Positions 1 to 11,112 of a DNA stretch of 64,000 bases are shown here, one piece after another. Origin of the DNA: Mactra quadrangularis (taxonomy: Eukaryota > Mollusca > Bivalvia > Venerida > Mactridae); NCBI GenBank assembly GCA_025267735.1, contig CM046307.1:34773231-34837230 (forward strand), read 5' to 3'. Below the pieces are notes generated by a model. That model did not search any database. It was not told the origin of the DNA and saw nothing but the letters and a program-made list of their open reading frames with translations. Made by a program: the position numbers and the translations under genes. Each line of letters opens with the position of its first letter. Positions within the stretch are counted from its first letter, which is position 1.

Positions 1-110
1 TTGTATTCGCGGTGTTTATATTTGGCGCATTTTCATTTTCCGCCAATAAAGCCAAAATAAAACCCCCGCAGATAATACCCGCTATACAGTAATTGATGTT
101 TTGGTTTTTT
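1..110. mobile_element. Right end of a small transposon cut by the window edge
   Basis: The first 110 bases are richer in CpG than what follows and end in a TATACAGTA-type motif, typical of mariner-like inverted-repeat elements. The partner end lies outside the window, so the call is tentative. Bases about 105-160 (AGTCCATAAATTTGAAATAA and onward) resemble 10877-10925, so a dispersed repeat is shared by the two sites. Confidence 0.3.
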
Positions 111-1146
111 AGTCCATAAATTTGAAATAACATAGTTAAATGATATGGCTGAACAATATTCAGTCAAATATACTTGCAAGGTTTATAAAAAATGAAGTCT
201 TGGAAAGTGTGTACTGTTTTTGACTGTCCAAATTTTGGGTTTCCCAATTTAAAAGGTCTCAAACCAGTATGGAAAAATGAAACAACATCCAATCCTAAAT
301 AAATGCATGACAAACATTATCTGGAGACCTGTGCCAAGTATTGGGTCTATGAAAGGTTTGTCTAGAGTCTTTTTACAATGTGTTGGGATTATGTGTGTAC
401 ATATTCTCTGTAATCAAACTATTGGTGAATTTTAAATATCAGTGATTACAAAAATATCCTGACGAGTGAGGCATGGGCAGCTAACCATTACGTGTCTGTT
501 GCATTCTGTTTATTGTGGTTTCTCCTATTTGTAGGAAAAGAAAGTTATAAAAATATAAAAATGCCATTTTTTATGCAAAAATTAATATGAATTAAATATG
601 GTTCTAAAAAGTGATCAGAATTTCAATTATTCATATTTCAATAAAAGTATTTCTGATATTGAGTAACATAACATCATTACATGAGTTATTTAGTCTAATA
701 TTCAAAACCCTGCATTAGAATGTTTGCCAAGTAAACATAATTATATCTAATAAAAGTAGATTTCTTTTAGTCTTAAAACTTAAACTTAACTGACAGACCA
801 CTAGATCCAATTAGGAACTCAAATTTGTGGGTTTTTTCTGTGTTCAGGTGGTACCAAGTAAGTTAGTTACGCCTTATTGCTGAAAATTTCGAAGTACTGA
901 TTAAATCCTATTGTTTTTTGTACACTTATTTTCATGATGATAGTTCGTATGTAAGAAGAAAATCAAAATATTTGAATTCTGTATTCTATTGCATGATTTG
1001 GTAAAATTTGTATTAATTGGAAATTTTGCATTAAAGTTTAATACCTAATTAAGATTTTAATTAGGTGTATCGGGCTTTATATGTCAACATAGACGTGTGA
1101 AAAGCTAGTTGTTTTTCATATCCTTCATATTAAAGTCCAAGTAATA
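111..1146. other. AT-rich intergenic stretch
   Basis: No exon-like frame with splice sites and no inverted-repeat element was recognised here. Confidence 0.5.
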
Positions 1147-1150
1147 TTAA

Positions 1151-1769
1151 CCCTTTACTGGTTGCGACATGCGTGAAAAGTAGCCATTTTTTCACCATTA
1201 CGCGCCAGGGCTATTTCAAGATGCTCTAATTACATTACTAATTATCTCATACAGATATGCAACTTGGCCAATTTATTACCTGGGTGAATGTCTTTCAGAA
1301 AAAGAAAGTTGAGCCCCGATCCCCGTTACCATGGCAATGCTGGGGCGGAGCAAAAACAGCAAAAAATGCAATTTTCACTCTTTTTCAACCCCACATTTGC
1401 GTTTCGAACAGTAATAGTTTCCAAAATTGAGGTCTAAAGTGCCAGGTCTTTTCAGATACTGAAAACGTGTTTTCTTATCGGCATTTGGCGCCATTTTTCT
1501 GCACTCAATGACCCCATTTTTTTTCTGGCGATGAGGGGCGCTGCGCCCCCTTCAAACCCAGCAACAAAGGGGGGCACATCCCCCCTTCGGAATCCCCCTG
1601 AGGCATCTTTTTGGGAGGGAGGCACGCGAAAAACAGCTCATTTTTTGGAGACAACTATCCTTAAGTGAAATTTGCTTTTTCCAGTTAAAAATCACCATTT
1701 TCAAGGCTGTGGCAGCCATTTTGGAGGGGGGTCTAGACACCTAAAAATGCGGGATTGAGCGGTTAAGGG
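1151..1769. mobile_element. piggyBac-type non-autonomous element, 619 bp
   Basis: The element is bounded on both sides by TTAA (1147-1150 and 1770-1773), the target duplication of piggyBac-type elements. Its ends start CCCTTTACTGGTTGCGAC on the left and, read on the other strand, CCCTTAACCGCTCAATCCC on the right, an imperfect terminal inverted repeat with the CCCTT start usual for this superfamily. The interior is GC-richer than the flanks and has G- and C-runs around 1530-1600. The only frame (1552-1740, minus) is short and has no recognisable domain, so no transposase is encoded. Kolobok elements also use TTAA and are the alternative. Confidence 0.7.
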
Positions 1770-1773
1770 TTAA

Positions 1774-2122
1774 TAACAAATGATAAAATCTGCTGATTTA
1801 GATAAATATGAATAACTATTTTAATAATAATGACTTTATTTAAGAATGGCTACACATTTTAATGAATCCAATCTTCCATGTGGACCTCTGATAAAACATT
1901 TACAAGTTATTTACAATATTTACATAGTGAAAACATTTAATAAATTCATAAATTGAATTCAGAAGTTTTGTAGTAAGTATTTAAATACACAGGGTTAATG
2001 TATGTGCCACTGACTGTGAAATAAAATTTAACAATACAATTATATTACAAATTTATGAAACCATTACAGTTAATTAAGATTATAAAGTACAACATACAGT
2101 AAATTAAATAAATCACTATATT
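1774..2122. other. AT-rich spacer
   Basis: Nothing recognised. Confidence 0.5.
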
Positions 2123-2365
2123 TATACCCCGCTTCGTGCGTGCATGTGTGTGTGCGTCCGTCTGTCCATTACAAAATTTCCGTCGCAGTTTTCTCAGCAA
2201 CTATAACATGCAGCAGCCTAATACTTTGCATATTGCTTCATCCCATAGTACCATGTGGTGTAAAGCGATTTCATGCTCCTTGCTCATCTACTTCCTGTTT
2301 GTCGCATATTTTTAGATTTTGGCGGGGGTATCACTTGTGAGCATTAGCTCACAGATTTACTTGTT
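2123..2365 (+). mobile_element. Helentron-like repeat (HINE type), copy 1, short form
   Basis: This is the first of nine copies of one family. Each copy starts near TATACCCCCGCTTCGAAG, has a short CCGT/GTCC run, then a conserved core ending GCGGGGGTATC, then a hairpin GTGAGC-ATTA-GCTCAC and the terminus ACAGATTTACTTGTT. Inverted CCCCCGC/GCGGGGG sub-termini, a tetranucleotide run and a 3' hairpin with no long terminal repeats match Helentron-associated elements (bivalve 'pearl' elements are of this type). A 66-residue frame crosses the copy and is a repeat shadow. The left edge is slightly degraded here (CCCCGC). Confidence 0.65.
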
Positions 2366-3129
2366 TTATAAAGTATTTGTTGTCCAAATTTATTAAATTC
2401 AGTACCGAGTAACACAGCTACCCTTTTTATAGTAGAAACATTGTATGATACTGTAGAAATTTGCATGTTGGGAAAAGTTGAGAGAAAACGGCACAAAACT
2501 TGATCACAAAAAAATCCCATACTATAATTGTATGTCACATTGAGAAAACAGGACATTAGCAAAGACTGGACAGTCTGGTCAGTCCTGAGACTGTGTAATA
2601 TTCTCGGGTTCTACTGTATCTAAAAATTAAATGACAAGACATTCAGTTGTGAAAACCATTGTAACATTTAGTTGTCAAAGAATGTTCAAACCTTTATATT
2701 GTAACTAATGTACCAGTAATTTGACTGCATTGAAAACAAAAATATCTGTGTGGTAAAGGTCAATCTGATTAAAACCTGATCTAAAATTTTACAACTCGCA
2801 TACTGGCTAATTTAGATCTGGCCTTTTCAAAAAGAAGGTCACGTGCAGGTGACCTTTTCTCATCATAATATTCATGACAAAATAGTTATGATATGTAACT
2901 TATTAACATCGTCTATGTCACGCAATTTGAAATGAGCCACCCAATCACAGATTGTGAATAAAAGCGCTGTTAAATTTGCTGGCAAACCTAGGTCTAAAAA
3001 TAGAAATTACGAAATCAAAATGTGATTAATAGTGTTTTCGTCTAGATGAAAGCTACACATTGATTGGTTGACTCAAAGTTCATTTCGACATGACCTTGCA
3101 TTGACTAAGTAGAGATCCAGTACGACAAT
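2366..3129. other. AT-rich spacer with an AGGTCA-type palindrome
   Basis: No gene was recognised. An 8-bp perfect inverted repeat AAGGTCAC / GTGACCTT sits at 2835-2842 and 2849-2856 with six bases between. Confidence 0.5.
2835..2856. promoter_or_regulatory. Inverted AGGTCA half-sites flanking a CACGTG E-box
   Basis: AAGGTCAC (2835-2842) and GTGACCTT (2849-2856) are exact reverse complements. AGGTCA/TGACCT is the half-site of many nuclear receptors, and CACGTG lies at the inner edge of the left half. No promoter or gene is visible nearby, so function is speculative. Confidence 0.25.
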
Positions 3130-3405
3130 GCCAGTAGAACAGGATCTCTGTTTACGGAGACTGGGTAAAGGTTTGAGTTGATCTTTGGGAGGTTAATATA
3201 CTCTTCCATGAAAACACGTTGAAAATTTCAATTTTCCTCCATTTAATAATAAGGTATAATTATGGAGAAGTTGCCGGTCTTATGGAAGGGTTGGTGAGTA
3301 CTGGTTATAGACGAGGGTCCAGGAAAGCTAGGTTATGTGCGCTGTCCACAGTAAAATAACTTTTATTGTATTGACACAGTGCTTAACCCAGTATATAAAA
3401 ATCAT
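3130..3405 (+). repeat. SINE family A, degenerate copy
   Basis: The segment follows the family A body: TCTTCCATGAAAA, a TTTTCCTCCATT stretch, TGGAGAAGTTGCCGGTCTTA, ACTGGTTATAGACGAGGGTCC, AGGAAAGCTAGGTTATGTG and a final GTATTGACACAGTGCTTAA. The tRNA-like head is badly degraded. The better copies are at 4498-4788 and 42668-42925. Confidence 0.65.
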
Positions 3406-3822
3406 TACTGTAATGTTTTATTAACGCAAATTAAGTAATTCCTTAATATTAATTCTACACATGTATAAGTGTGTTAATTAATACTGTGAGGTTTTATTGG
3501 TAAGATCATACTTTAGAGTTGTTAAATTAATAAAATCAAAATTCAGCCTTTTCTTCAATGTCATACAGTCTGAGCACCTCAGTACCTAATTCAACCTTTA
3601 GAATGAGAGTATGCCAAGTGTGGCAGTGTAAAATCATTGTTCACATATAATGCTACATATAAATAGAATGATAGTCTTACCTTCACTTCATGTATCAAAC
3701 AAATTATGTCATACATCGTTAAATGATTTTTTTTCAATATAAATGTCTGAAATAACAAAATATTTCAAAATATATGTAGTTGTTACTAATGATGCTAGGT
3801 AGTGATCTACTATGGCTAAAGT
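3406..3822. other. AT-rich spacer
   Basis: Nothing recognised. Confidence 0.5.
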
Positions 3823-4062
3823 CACATTGAAGAAGAAGAAAAAAGAAAATACTCATACAAGAATAAAAGTATGATAATAAAAAAGAAAAAGAAAAAAAGA
3901 AAAAGGAAATAAAAAGAAAGAAAAATGTGACAGAAAAAGATATGATAGAAAAAAAGAAAAATGAACATAAAGGAAATATAAATATGATAGAAAAAAAGAA
4001 AAATGAACATAAAAGGAAATAAAAGTATGATAGGAAAAAAGAAAAATAACAAATCTCAAAAA
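3823..4062 (+). repeat. Purine (GA/A)-rich tract with internal direct repeats
   Basis: The plus strand is almost all A and G with occasional TATGAT interruptions. A unit of about 45 bp (TATGATAGAAAAAAAGAAAA then ATGAACATAAA) is repeated near 3940-4040. The two long minus-strand frames here are poly-Phe/Leu/Ser products of the tract and not proteins. Confidence 0.8.
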
Positions 4063-4497
4063 ACTAGATTATAGAACATAAAAGGATAACTTGTCCAAAC
4101 AGTCTTAGTCATGTATTAACCATGGTTCAGGGTGGTTATACTGTTAAATGGTTGGATTGAAGTAAACCTTATGTACTTGTACAATGGACAGTAGTCGGGT
4201 ATAGTATGGGAATCTAGCTAAGGTGCTTCTACATATATACAGTACTTGTATTGAAGTACACGAAGATATACCAGAACAATGATCATTGTTTTTTTTTACC
4301 AGTAATGAAGTATTGTAGCTTTATTTGTTCTTTGATACAGGAAGGAGAGGGTATTGAGTGTTATTCTTTAATTTTAGGTATAGCAATAATTCTTTATGTG
4401 AATGTGATATTTACATGTGCTCATGACTTATGTACTATAGATAAAGGTTGATAACCAGTATTAAGTATGAGGACTGATGATTCGTATGTATATGACT
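4063..4497. other. Unassigned spacer
   Basis: A 66-codon frame at 4251-4451 has no recognisable domain or splice context. Nothing else was seen. Confidence 0.5.
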
Positions 4498-4788
4498 TCA
4501 ATTTATTTTATTTATTGGAGTTAATGCCCTAACAACACAATTAAGGTCATTTCACGGCGTCCAGTGCATCTAACCTAGCTTTCCTGGACCATTGTCTATA
4601 ACCAGTATTCACCTTCCCTTCCACAAGGTAGGAAGCTTCTCCATATTATCTTATCAATGGAGGAAAATCGACTTTATTGTCAAATTATCATGGAAAGGTA
4701 TAACCTCCCCGGGTGGGATTTGAACCCGCATCCCCTCTGGCACGAGCATCCAAATTCCGGCGCGCTACCAACTGCGCTATCAACTCGG
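4498..4788 (-). repeat. SINE family A, near full-length, tRNA-derived head
   Basis: Read on the minus strand from 4788, the element begins with a tRNA-like head: TAGCGCAGTTGGTAGCGCGCC (box A-like) and GGTTCAAATCCCACC (box B-like). The conserved body follows with the AGGAAAGCTAGGTTAGATGC block, and it ends in an AT-rich tail near 4500. Family A is polymerase III SINE-like in layout. A free tRNA gene is excluded because the head is followed by a conserved 200-bp body shared with several copies in this window. Confidence 0.8.
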
Positions 4789-5117
4789 GTTATATGACTT
4801 CAAGGGCTGAACAAAATAGTAGTGTTACTCAATTTAAAAATAATAGAGTTACAAAAGAGATTGATTCAGCCCAAGATTTTAAAATGTGATGTAATAACAT
4901 GTTATATGTGTATTCTAAAATAACTGTAGAAAAAATAAGATCTGAATGCAATGATATTTAATTTTCCATGCAGTTCACTATTGAAATAGTATCCTGACAT
5001 TAGGAAGTGTTTGCCAAAGTAATACTTATATTTGTGACAAAGATATTTTACAAAATCATGGCTTTATCATGTTACAATGGTTTTAAAATGATATAAAAAA
5101 AAATGTACCTCATTTAT
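4789..5117. other. AT-rich spacer
   Basis: Nothing recognised. Confidence 0.5.
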
Positions 5118-5446
5118 TATATCCCGCTTTGAAGAAGAGGGGGGGTAAACTGTTTTACCCTTGTGTGTGCGTCCGTTACAAAATTTCCGTCGCAATTTTC
5201 TCAGCAACTATAACATGCAGCAGCCTAATACTTTGCATATTGCTTCATCCCATAGTCCCATGTGGTGTAAAGTGATTTCATGCTCCTTGCTCATCTACTT
5301 CATGTTTGCCGCATATTTTTAGATTTCGTTAAATGAAAGCTTGTAGCATATTTTTAGATTTCTTTAAATGAAAGTTACATTATGATAGTCATATTTCTCA
5401 CTGAGGGAGTATCACTAGTGAGCATTAGCTCACAGATTTACTTGTT
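5118..5446 (+). mobile_element. Helentron-like repeat (HINE type), copy 2, long form
   Basis: This copy keeps a segment before the 3' sub-terminus (AAATGAAAGTTACATTATGA, then TAGTCATATTTCTCACTG) that seven other copies lack. It also has a local duplication of the GCATATTTTTAGATTT block. The 3' hairpin and the ACTTGTT end are intact. Confidence 0.65.
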
Positions 5447-6959
5447 GATAAATTTATTCTATTGTCACTGGTACATACAGTAACACCGCAGATTTAAATT
5501 ATCCATTATGATTTAGTCTTAACGCAGAGAATTACAAATTTCCATAAATATTAAAGTGACCAATAATTAGTGATTTAAATAATAAAGATTATTAAGACAT
5601 CAATTGTTTGTAAAGTCTCGCATAAAATTTTGTAGTCAGTAACACCATGTTAATAAATTGTGTAAACTGTTTCATATGATTAAATAAAAAATGTATGATA
5701 ATATCTAATTAAGTGTGTATCATATTGGGGTATTGTTCGTTTTTTCTCAACTATCAAAACATGAATAATTTCACGGTGACTGAAAGCATTTGTTTTGTAC
5801 AGGCAGCCTAATTGTTATTAAAATATTTTGAATAAAACATATCATACGGCATAAACAGTTTTACTTGATCATAAGCCACGCTTTCCGAAACTCATGTATG
5901 TATTACGACAATAATTTTAACAAATGCATTCACCATGAAATTATTCATGATTTGACAGTTTAGAAAAAATGAACAATATAACAATATAAGGTTATGTTCA
6001 TTTGAATTCATTAGATGGTTGAATTGATTACTTTGTGAGACTATAATCAAAGCACAAAAATCAGTTTACATTTAACCGAGTTTAATTTGATTTTAAATTG
6101 GTTTAGTTTTATGTACACATTGTATTTCTGTCTTGTAAAAGGCTGGAAAAATTTAGTACCTTTCTTGCCCAATACTACTGGTTTGATTGTTCTTGTAAAT
6201 GGCACAATAGTGTAAATATTTTGTATGAGAAATAATGATATAGGCTCAATAGATCTAATGCTCCTCTGAAAGAATTTACTGTACCAACTTTCCACTTGTC
6301 ATGATCTTCATGCCCATTGTCAGGTTTATATTTATGATTGATTTTTGTTAGTTTGTCTGTTTGTACCTCAGTCTGATACTCCCCTACTTCTCTGCATTTC
6401 AAACATTACAAACTGCACCCCCCAAACTTAATTGAATTAAAAAAAATGCTGGCACAGTTGAAGGAGGGATTGAGTTATAGCGATAACTCCGGCATACAAC
6501 TCAAAGGAAACTTAAATATAACTGGCCTGGATATTTCCGGTCATACTGCATTGATACTCAAGACCACTGAAGATTTATGTGGGGTTATTGGTCATATTGC
6601 GTGGCTGGGGGGAGGGTTTTTGGCATTATTTTGAAATAATCTATTCTAACTGACTTTTTGTTTGTTTTTTGCTTTTTTATTATAATTTCTTCTCTAAGGT
6701 TACGAGATACTGTGATATAAGATACTTTGGTAGGAATTATTTGTATTTTTTGTATTGTATTGTACAGGGGTGTGAAATTTCAAATTTATCCTTAAAATCT
6801 GTTTATCTACTAGTCCACTGCAAAATTTGGCTTGTCTTAAGATTTAAAAAATATTTTCCTACTGACAATTGAGATAGTTTTTGTTTCTTGTTAACTACTC
6901 AAATATGACTTAGACAAGTCGGGCATTGAAATTCCACACCCTTGTATTTATTATGATTT
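5447..6959. other. Unassigned AT-rich stretch
   Basis: Several 60-80-codon frames occur on both strands (for example 6047-6295 and 6446-6634), but none has a family motif, a good splice context or biased composition. No structural repeat was recognised. Confidence 0.45.
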
Positions 6960-8035
6960 AAAGCTCTCCTGGGCTATAAGCTCAGAGTGAGCTATTATGA
7001 TCACTCTATGTCTGTTCACACAGTTTCCTTAACGCTCTAGCAACTACACTTTTGCCTAAATTGTCTTGAAACTTGGTATGGATGTTGGCCCCAATCATAT
7101 CTCGGATATGCTTAACATGGGTTCCCTTGGGTCCAAAACTAGGTCACAATGCTCAAATATGTTTAAACATAGTTAACACTCTAGGGGCTACATTTACAAT
7201 CAGATAATCCTAGAAATTTGTCAAAAAGTGATATGATGATTTCTAGGTCAAGTTGAAATATAGATCATATGGAAGTTAAAAACTAGGTCACAATTCCTTT
7301 CATGGAAAAACCTTTTGATTTCATGAAATCCCAGTCCAATTTATGTACATGTATTCTAGGGTAAAAATCTAGGTCACTATGCCCTAAAATGGGAATACCT
7401 TGTTGACACTCTAGAGCCTTCATTTACATCTTAAATATCCTTGAAAATTATCTTTATGGTTGAACTGCGTGGTGGTTATTATGTCTGACTTCTGAGATCT
7501 CGGGTTCGAGCCAGATCGCGGTAGGTCATACCCTACACACAAGTTGTCGGCTTCAAGGTAGGGTAAGTTAGTACTGGTGATAGAAGTGTGTCCAGGAAAC
7601 CTATAGTAGGAAGACATGGTTGTCATATATATAACCTAAATATATGTTAAATGCAAGTTAAAATCAATCTAAACAATCTGTATGGTTGATGTGATTATTG
7701 CTAGGTCTAGTATGGGTCACCTGAGGTCAAAAACTAGGTCACAATGCTCAAATATGGAAAAATCTTATCACAAAAGGCTGTATTTCCTATCAAAATACCC
7801 TGAAATCTTGTGAAAAAGTTTTTAAGCTTAACTGAGGTCGAACATAAGGTCACATTGCCCAGATATGGTAGAACTTAGTTAACATTTTTGAGGGGTAATT
7901 TTACTATCATACCATGAGGCTTTTACTTCTTTGCAAAAAAGATTTCATTCCTCGTTTTTATACTTTTCAATCATAGGTAGTTGGGTGAGCGAGAAAGGGC
8001 TATCATGGCCCTCTCATTTATGTGTTTATGGTAAA
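6960..8035 (+). mobile_element. Bivalve-type dispersed repeat with internal AACTAGGTCAC units and hairpin ends
   Basis: The 5' part has AGCTCAGAGTGAGCTATTAT, itself a hairpin (AGCTCA/TGAGCT). The middle contains repeated blocks around AAAACTAGGTCACAATGCTC (near 7135, 7280, 7365, 7725 and a diverged one near 7850). The 3' part ends GTGAGCGAGAAAGGGCTATC, then ATGGCCCTCTCATTT, with a GGGC/GCCC hairpin. A 3' hairpin close to the end again suggests a Helitron/Helentron-type non-autonomous element, unrelated in sequence to the TATACCCCC family. It is interrupted by a SINE at 7464-7680. Confidence 0.5.
7464..7680 (+). repeat. tRNA-derived SINE inserted with a 9-bp duplication
   Basis: TATGGTTGA occurs immediately before (7455-7463) and after (7681-7689) this block, which marks a clean insertion into the surrounding repeat. 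The body includes a box B-like GGTTCGAGCC, a GTAGGGTAAGTTAGTACTGG stretch and GTCCAGGAAACCTATAG, so it is a diverged relative of family A. Confidence 0.7.
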
Positions 8036-8395
8036 TTTCTAAATTTTAATTTCTGTCATTTTATTTGTAAATTTTTCAGTTTATAAGAGTGTAACTATGG
8101 TTTTGCTAGAGCATTATAAACATCAACATTTCACGTAAGTATAATGTTTTTCTTGTCATTACTTAATACTTTGTTCATTGTCTTTTTTGTCCTTGTTTTC
8201 TTGCATATGTACCTGTTTGAATATGTTATATAATATTTGCTCATCTCTTTCAATTTCATTATTGCTCATTTCTTTCAATTTCATTATTATATCATACTGT
8301 CATCATCATTGTAAATATTGTGGAGGCTCTCAGGGAAGACTTTACTTGCCCAACTGAGTTGCCTCATTAAATGAAGTTATTATTATTATTATACT
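8036..8395 (+). mobile_element. 3' tail of a LINE-like element ending in an ATT microsatellite
   Basis: The block ends GGGAAGACTTTACTTGCCCA, then ACTGAGTTGCCTCATTAAAT and a run of TTATTATTATTAT. The same GGGAAGACTT..GCCCAACTGAGTTGCC module recurs at 18411-18455. An unstructured AT-rich 3' region ending in a short microsatellite is typical of truncated non-LTR retrotransposons. No reverse transcriptase is present, so the class is inferred. Confidence 0.4.
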
Positions 8396-8400
8396 GAAAA

Positions 8401-8507
8401 TACACTGGAACCTCGCTTATAGACCACCCCGATTCAAAGACCACCTAGCTAAAAAGACTGGTTTTGAAAAGAACGATCAGTGGTCTTGATAGAGGGGTTC
8501 CAGTGTA
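8401..8507. mobile_element. Tc1/mariner-like miniature element
   Basis: The block is bounded by TA and has terminal inverted repeats CACTGGAACCTC (left) and GGTTCCAGTG (right). The total is only about 105 bp, so it is non-autonomous. Confidence 0.6.
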
Positions 8508-8744
8508 CCTAATTACTTAATAGTTCATTTCCATAATAAACATTTATATATGGTATCTATGAACAATTATCTATTTCTATCTACAACTATTTCTATTCTT
8601 TGTATCGAACAATTCTAATGACCCAAATTTTTTCATGATTCAAAGACGATCAACACGATGCTGCTGCCACACTCTTCATGTACAGTCTTTTTAGACTTTT
8701 AGAGTGGTGATTTCGTCAAAAGGCCTAAGTAATACCACAAGTTA

Positions 8745-9237
8745 TTTGTTTGTTTGGTTTTACACCGTAGCAACATATTGTATAGGTCATATAATGGCGG
8801 TCAGTCAACCTACTTACTCTTCCTGGAAATGATAAATCTCTGGATTAAGCTGTTAACCAACTACTAAGCGCATACTTTCCGCAGTGACTGACAGCTGCCC
8901 TACATGAATAAAAATCATTGGTAGGAGGGAGAATGGCCGTAGAAATAATTTTATGACCAAGCTCCACGAAAGTATGCCCTAGCCCGAAATCAGACACACA
9001 ACCCCTCGATCAGTAGACTTGTGTGCTACCAACAAAGCTAGTCGGGAGGCTTTTGAATCTGAAACTAGTGATCTTAATACTTTTCTATGGCCATCTCCCT
9101 CCTACCACTATCATGTAGGGCAGTAGTCAGTCGCTGACGGAGGTATGCACCAGAGATTTAGCCTTTCCAGGGACAGTGAGTAGGTGGACTGATCGCTGTG
9201 ATATTCCAACTGCTTCCAACTGAGCTAGCCGGGTGGC
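8745..9237. repeat. Two SINE family B copies in inverted arrangement
   Basis: From 8745 to about 9045 the family B body runs on the minus strand, with TTCCTGGAAATGATAAATCT, ATCATTGGTAGGAGGGA and a tRNA-like end near CTCGATCAGTAGACTTGTGT. From about 9046 to 9237 a second body segment reads on the plus strand (TCCCTCCTACCACTATCATG, TTTAGCCTTTCCAGGGACAG). The pair makes a local inverted repeat. Confidence 0.65.
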
Positions 9238-9517
9238 TATTTTCATCCTTTGAATAGACAGAATTCTAAGTTGTTAACCTGTAAACTGTTTCAGGGTCAT
9301 ATTGTAAGAACAGGTAAGATGATGCTGCTAGTAGAAGACTTATATTCAAATATTCTGTGATAATGATGGAAGATTTGGAAATGTTTGTGGTTGTGATAAT
9401 CCTTAGTTGTTACAATATCCTAAATCACCTGTAAGTATAATCTACTTGTTCCTTTGTTAAATTGGTTTTTGACATGGATTGCATTATAGCAATTCAGGTC
9501 TTGGTTAGCTACATATT

Positions 9518-9812
9518 TATCCCCCGCTTCTAAGAAGAGTGGGTATACTGTTTTACCCTTGTCCGCGCGTGCCTGCATCTGTGTCCAATACAAAATTTCC
9601 ATCGCAATTTTCTCAGCAACTATAACATGCAGCAGCCTAATACTTTGCATATTGCTTAATCCCTTAGTCCCATGTGGTATAAAGGGATTTCATGCTCCTT
9701 GCTCATCTACTTACTGTTTGTCGCATATTTTAAGATTTCGTTACATGAAAGTTACGTCATGATAGTCATATTTCTCACTGCGGGGTATCTCTAGCTCACA
9801 GATTTACTTGTT
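9518..9812 (+). mobile_element. Helentron-like repeat (HINE type), copy 3, long form
   Basis: The copy retains the AAAGTTACGTCATGATAGTC segment seen in copy 2. The left half of the 3' hairpin has been lost, leaving only CTCTAGCTCACAGATTTACT. The frame at 9559-9762 is a repeat shadow. Confidence 0.65.
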
Positions 9813-10749
9813 TGAAATGCATCATTAAATGTCATAGGAGTAGCCATTTGATGGACATGTGCAGTCAGATTCAGTATATTGGTTTGTAGTTAGGTTAACC
9901 TAACATGTGAATAAATGTCCCCTTGATAACAATATCTGACAGTATCAAGCAGCGTTGTTGTCAACACACAATACATGAAAATATCATGGTTAATTGAATT
10001 AATTTCATTTTAACATTTTCCTTAAAGAACTGTCATTCATCTGCTAAAATATTGACAACAAGTTACGTTACATCTGACCTATGTCTGGTCTTTTTGTACA
10101 TTTGTGTATGTTCAACTGTAATACCAATCATGAATGAGCTAAAATAGATATGCCTACAAATTTCCAGTGTCTAAAAATAGATCATATACATGTGTCGGTA
10201 TCATGTACTGACATGTAAGAAATCATGATGGGTTTATTCCCATTTTATCTGAGAACATCATCAACGTAGCTTAATCTCTGATCCTTTGTAATGCAGTTTG
10301 TTCGTAAATTTTAGAATGCTAAAACATGTATATCTGTTAATTTTCTGGTATTTTCGCTAATGAAACAACTAATGAAGGATTTTTCAAACTAAATTATTTC
10401 AACGTCAAACATTAAAAACGAAATTATCATTAGTATTGAAATTTATTGCAATTACTTTTTTATCACCTTGGTCTTGATCAGTTTTTTTAGATGATTTATG
10501 TATTTCGATAAATTCTGCCCTGTTTAATCCATGTTCGCACAGTGCTATCAGCGCTTTGATTACACCATTTATTGATGCCTTTTCAGTTTGTAAGGCATTC
10601 AGTTAACCTTATTAGCATTTAATACTGAATTTTTTTTTCTGCACTAGTCATTTCTTAAAAAAGTGAAAGTGCTGTTTAGAAATATACAGGCAAATAACTT
10701 GGCCAAAGTATAGAACTAAGTTTTGTTGCTAAAGTAATGTTGAGTACAT
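9813..10749. other. AT-rich spacer
   Basis: Nothing recognised. Confidence 0.5.
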
Positions 10750-10759
10750 AAGAAATTAC

Positions 10760-11102
10760 CATTCGGAACTCCTCGGCCTTTCGCTACGAATAACCTCGGA
10801 CATATTTAGGCACCATTTTGAAACTATGTAAACAAATACAAAATTGTTAAGGCGATGACTGAAGTTTCGTTTTTAGTCCGTAAATTTGAAATTACACATT
10901 TCAATGATACCCAAAAACAATATTTGGTTCAATTTAAAACAAATAGATATGTTTAGACAAAGATCTGGTATATATCTGTGTGTATACTACAAGAACTATA
11001 TTGTGTAACCGTTACGTGGTTCAACTTAAGTAGGTAGTAAAATCCCCCCACACAAATCCTTCAGAGATTATTCATTCATGAAAGGTCGAGGTGTTCGAAT
11101 TG
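10760..11102. mobile_element. MULE-like miniature element with 10-bp duplication
   Basis: AAGAAATTAC occurs directly before (10750-10759) and after (11103-11112) the element. The ends are imperfect inverted repeats, CATTCGGAACTCCTCGGCC on the left against CAATTCGAACACCTCGACC on the right read in reverse. A 9-10-bp duplication points to the Mutator-like superfamily. No coding capacity is visible. Confidence 0.6.
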
Positions 11103-11112
11103 AAGAAATTAC

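Noticed and set aside
3822..4059. Phe/Leu-rich minus-strand frames resembling membrane proteins
   Set aside because: They are the complement of a GA-rich tract.
4720..4788. A tRNA gene on the minus strand
   Set aside because: Box A- and B-like blocks are present, but the same head plus a 200-bp body recurs at 42668 and 47588, so it is a SINE head; a clean cloverleaf was not formed.
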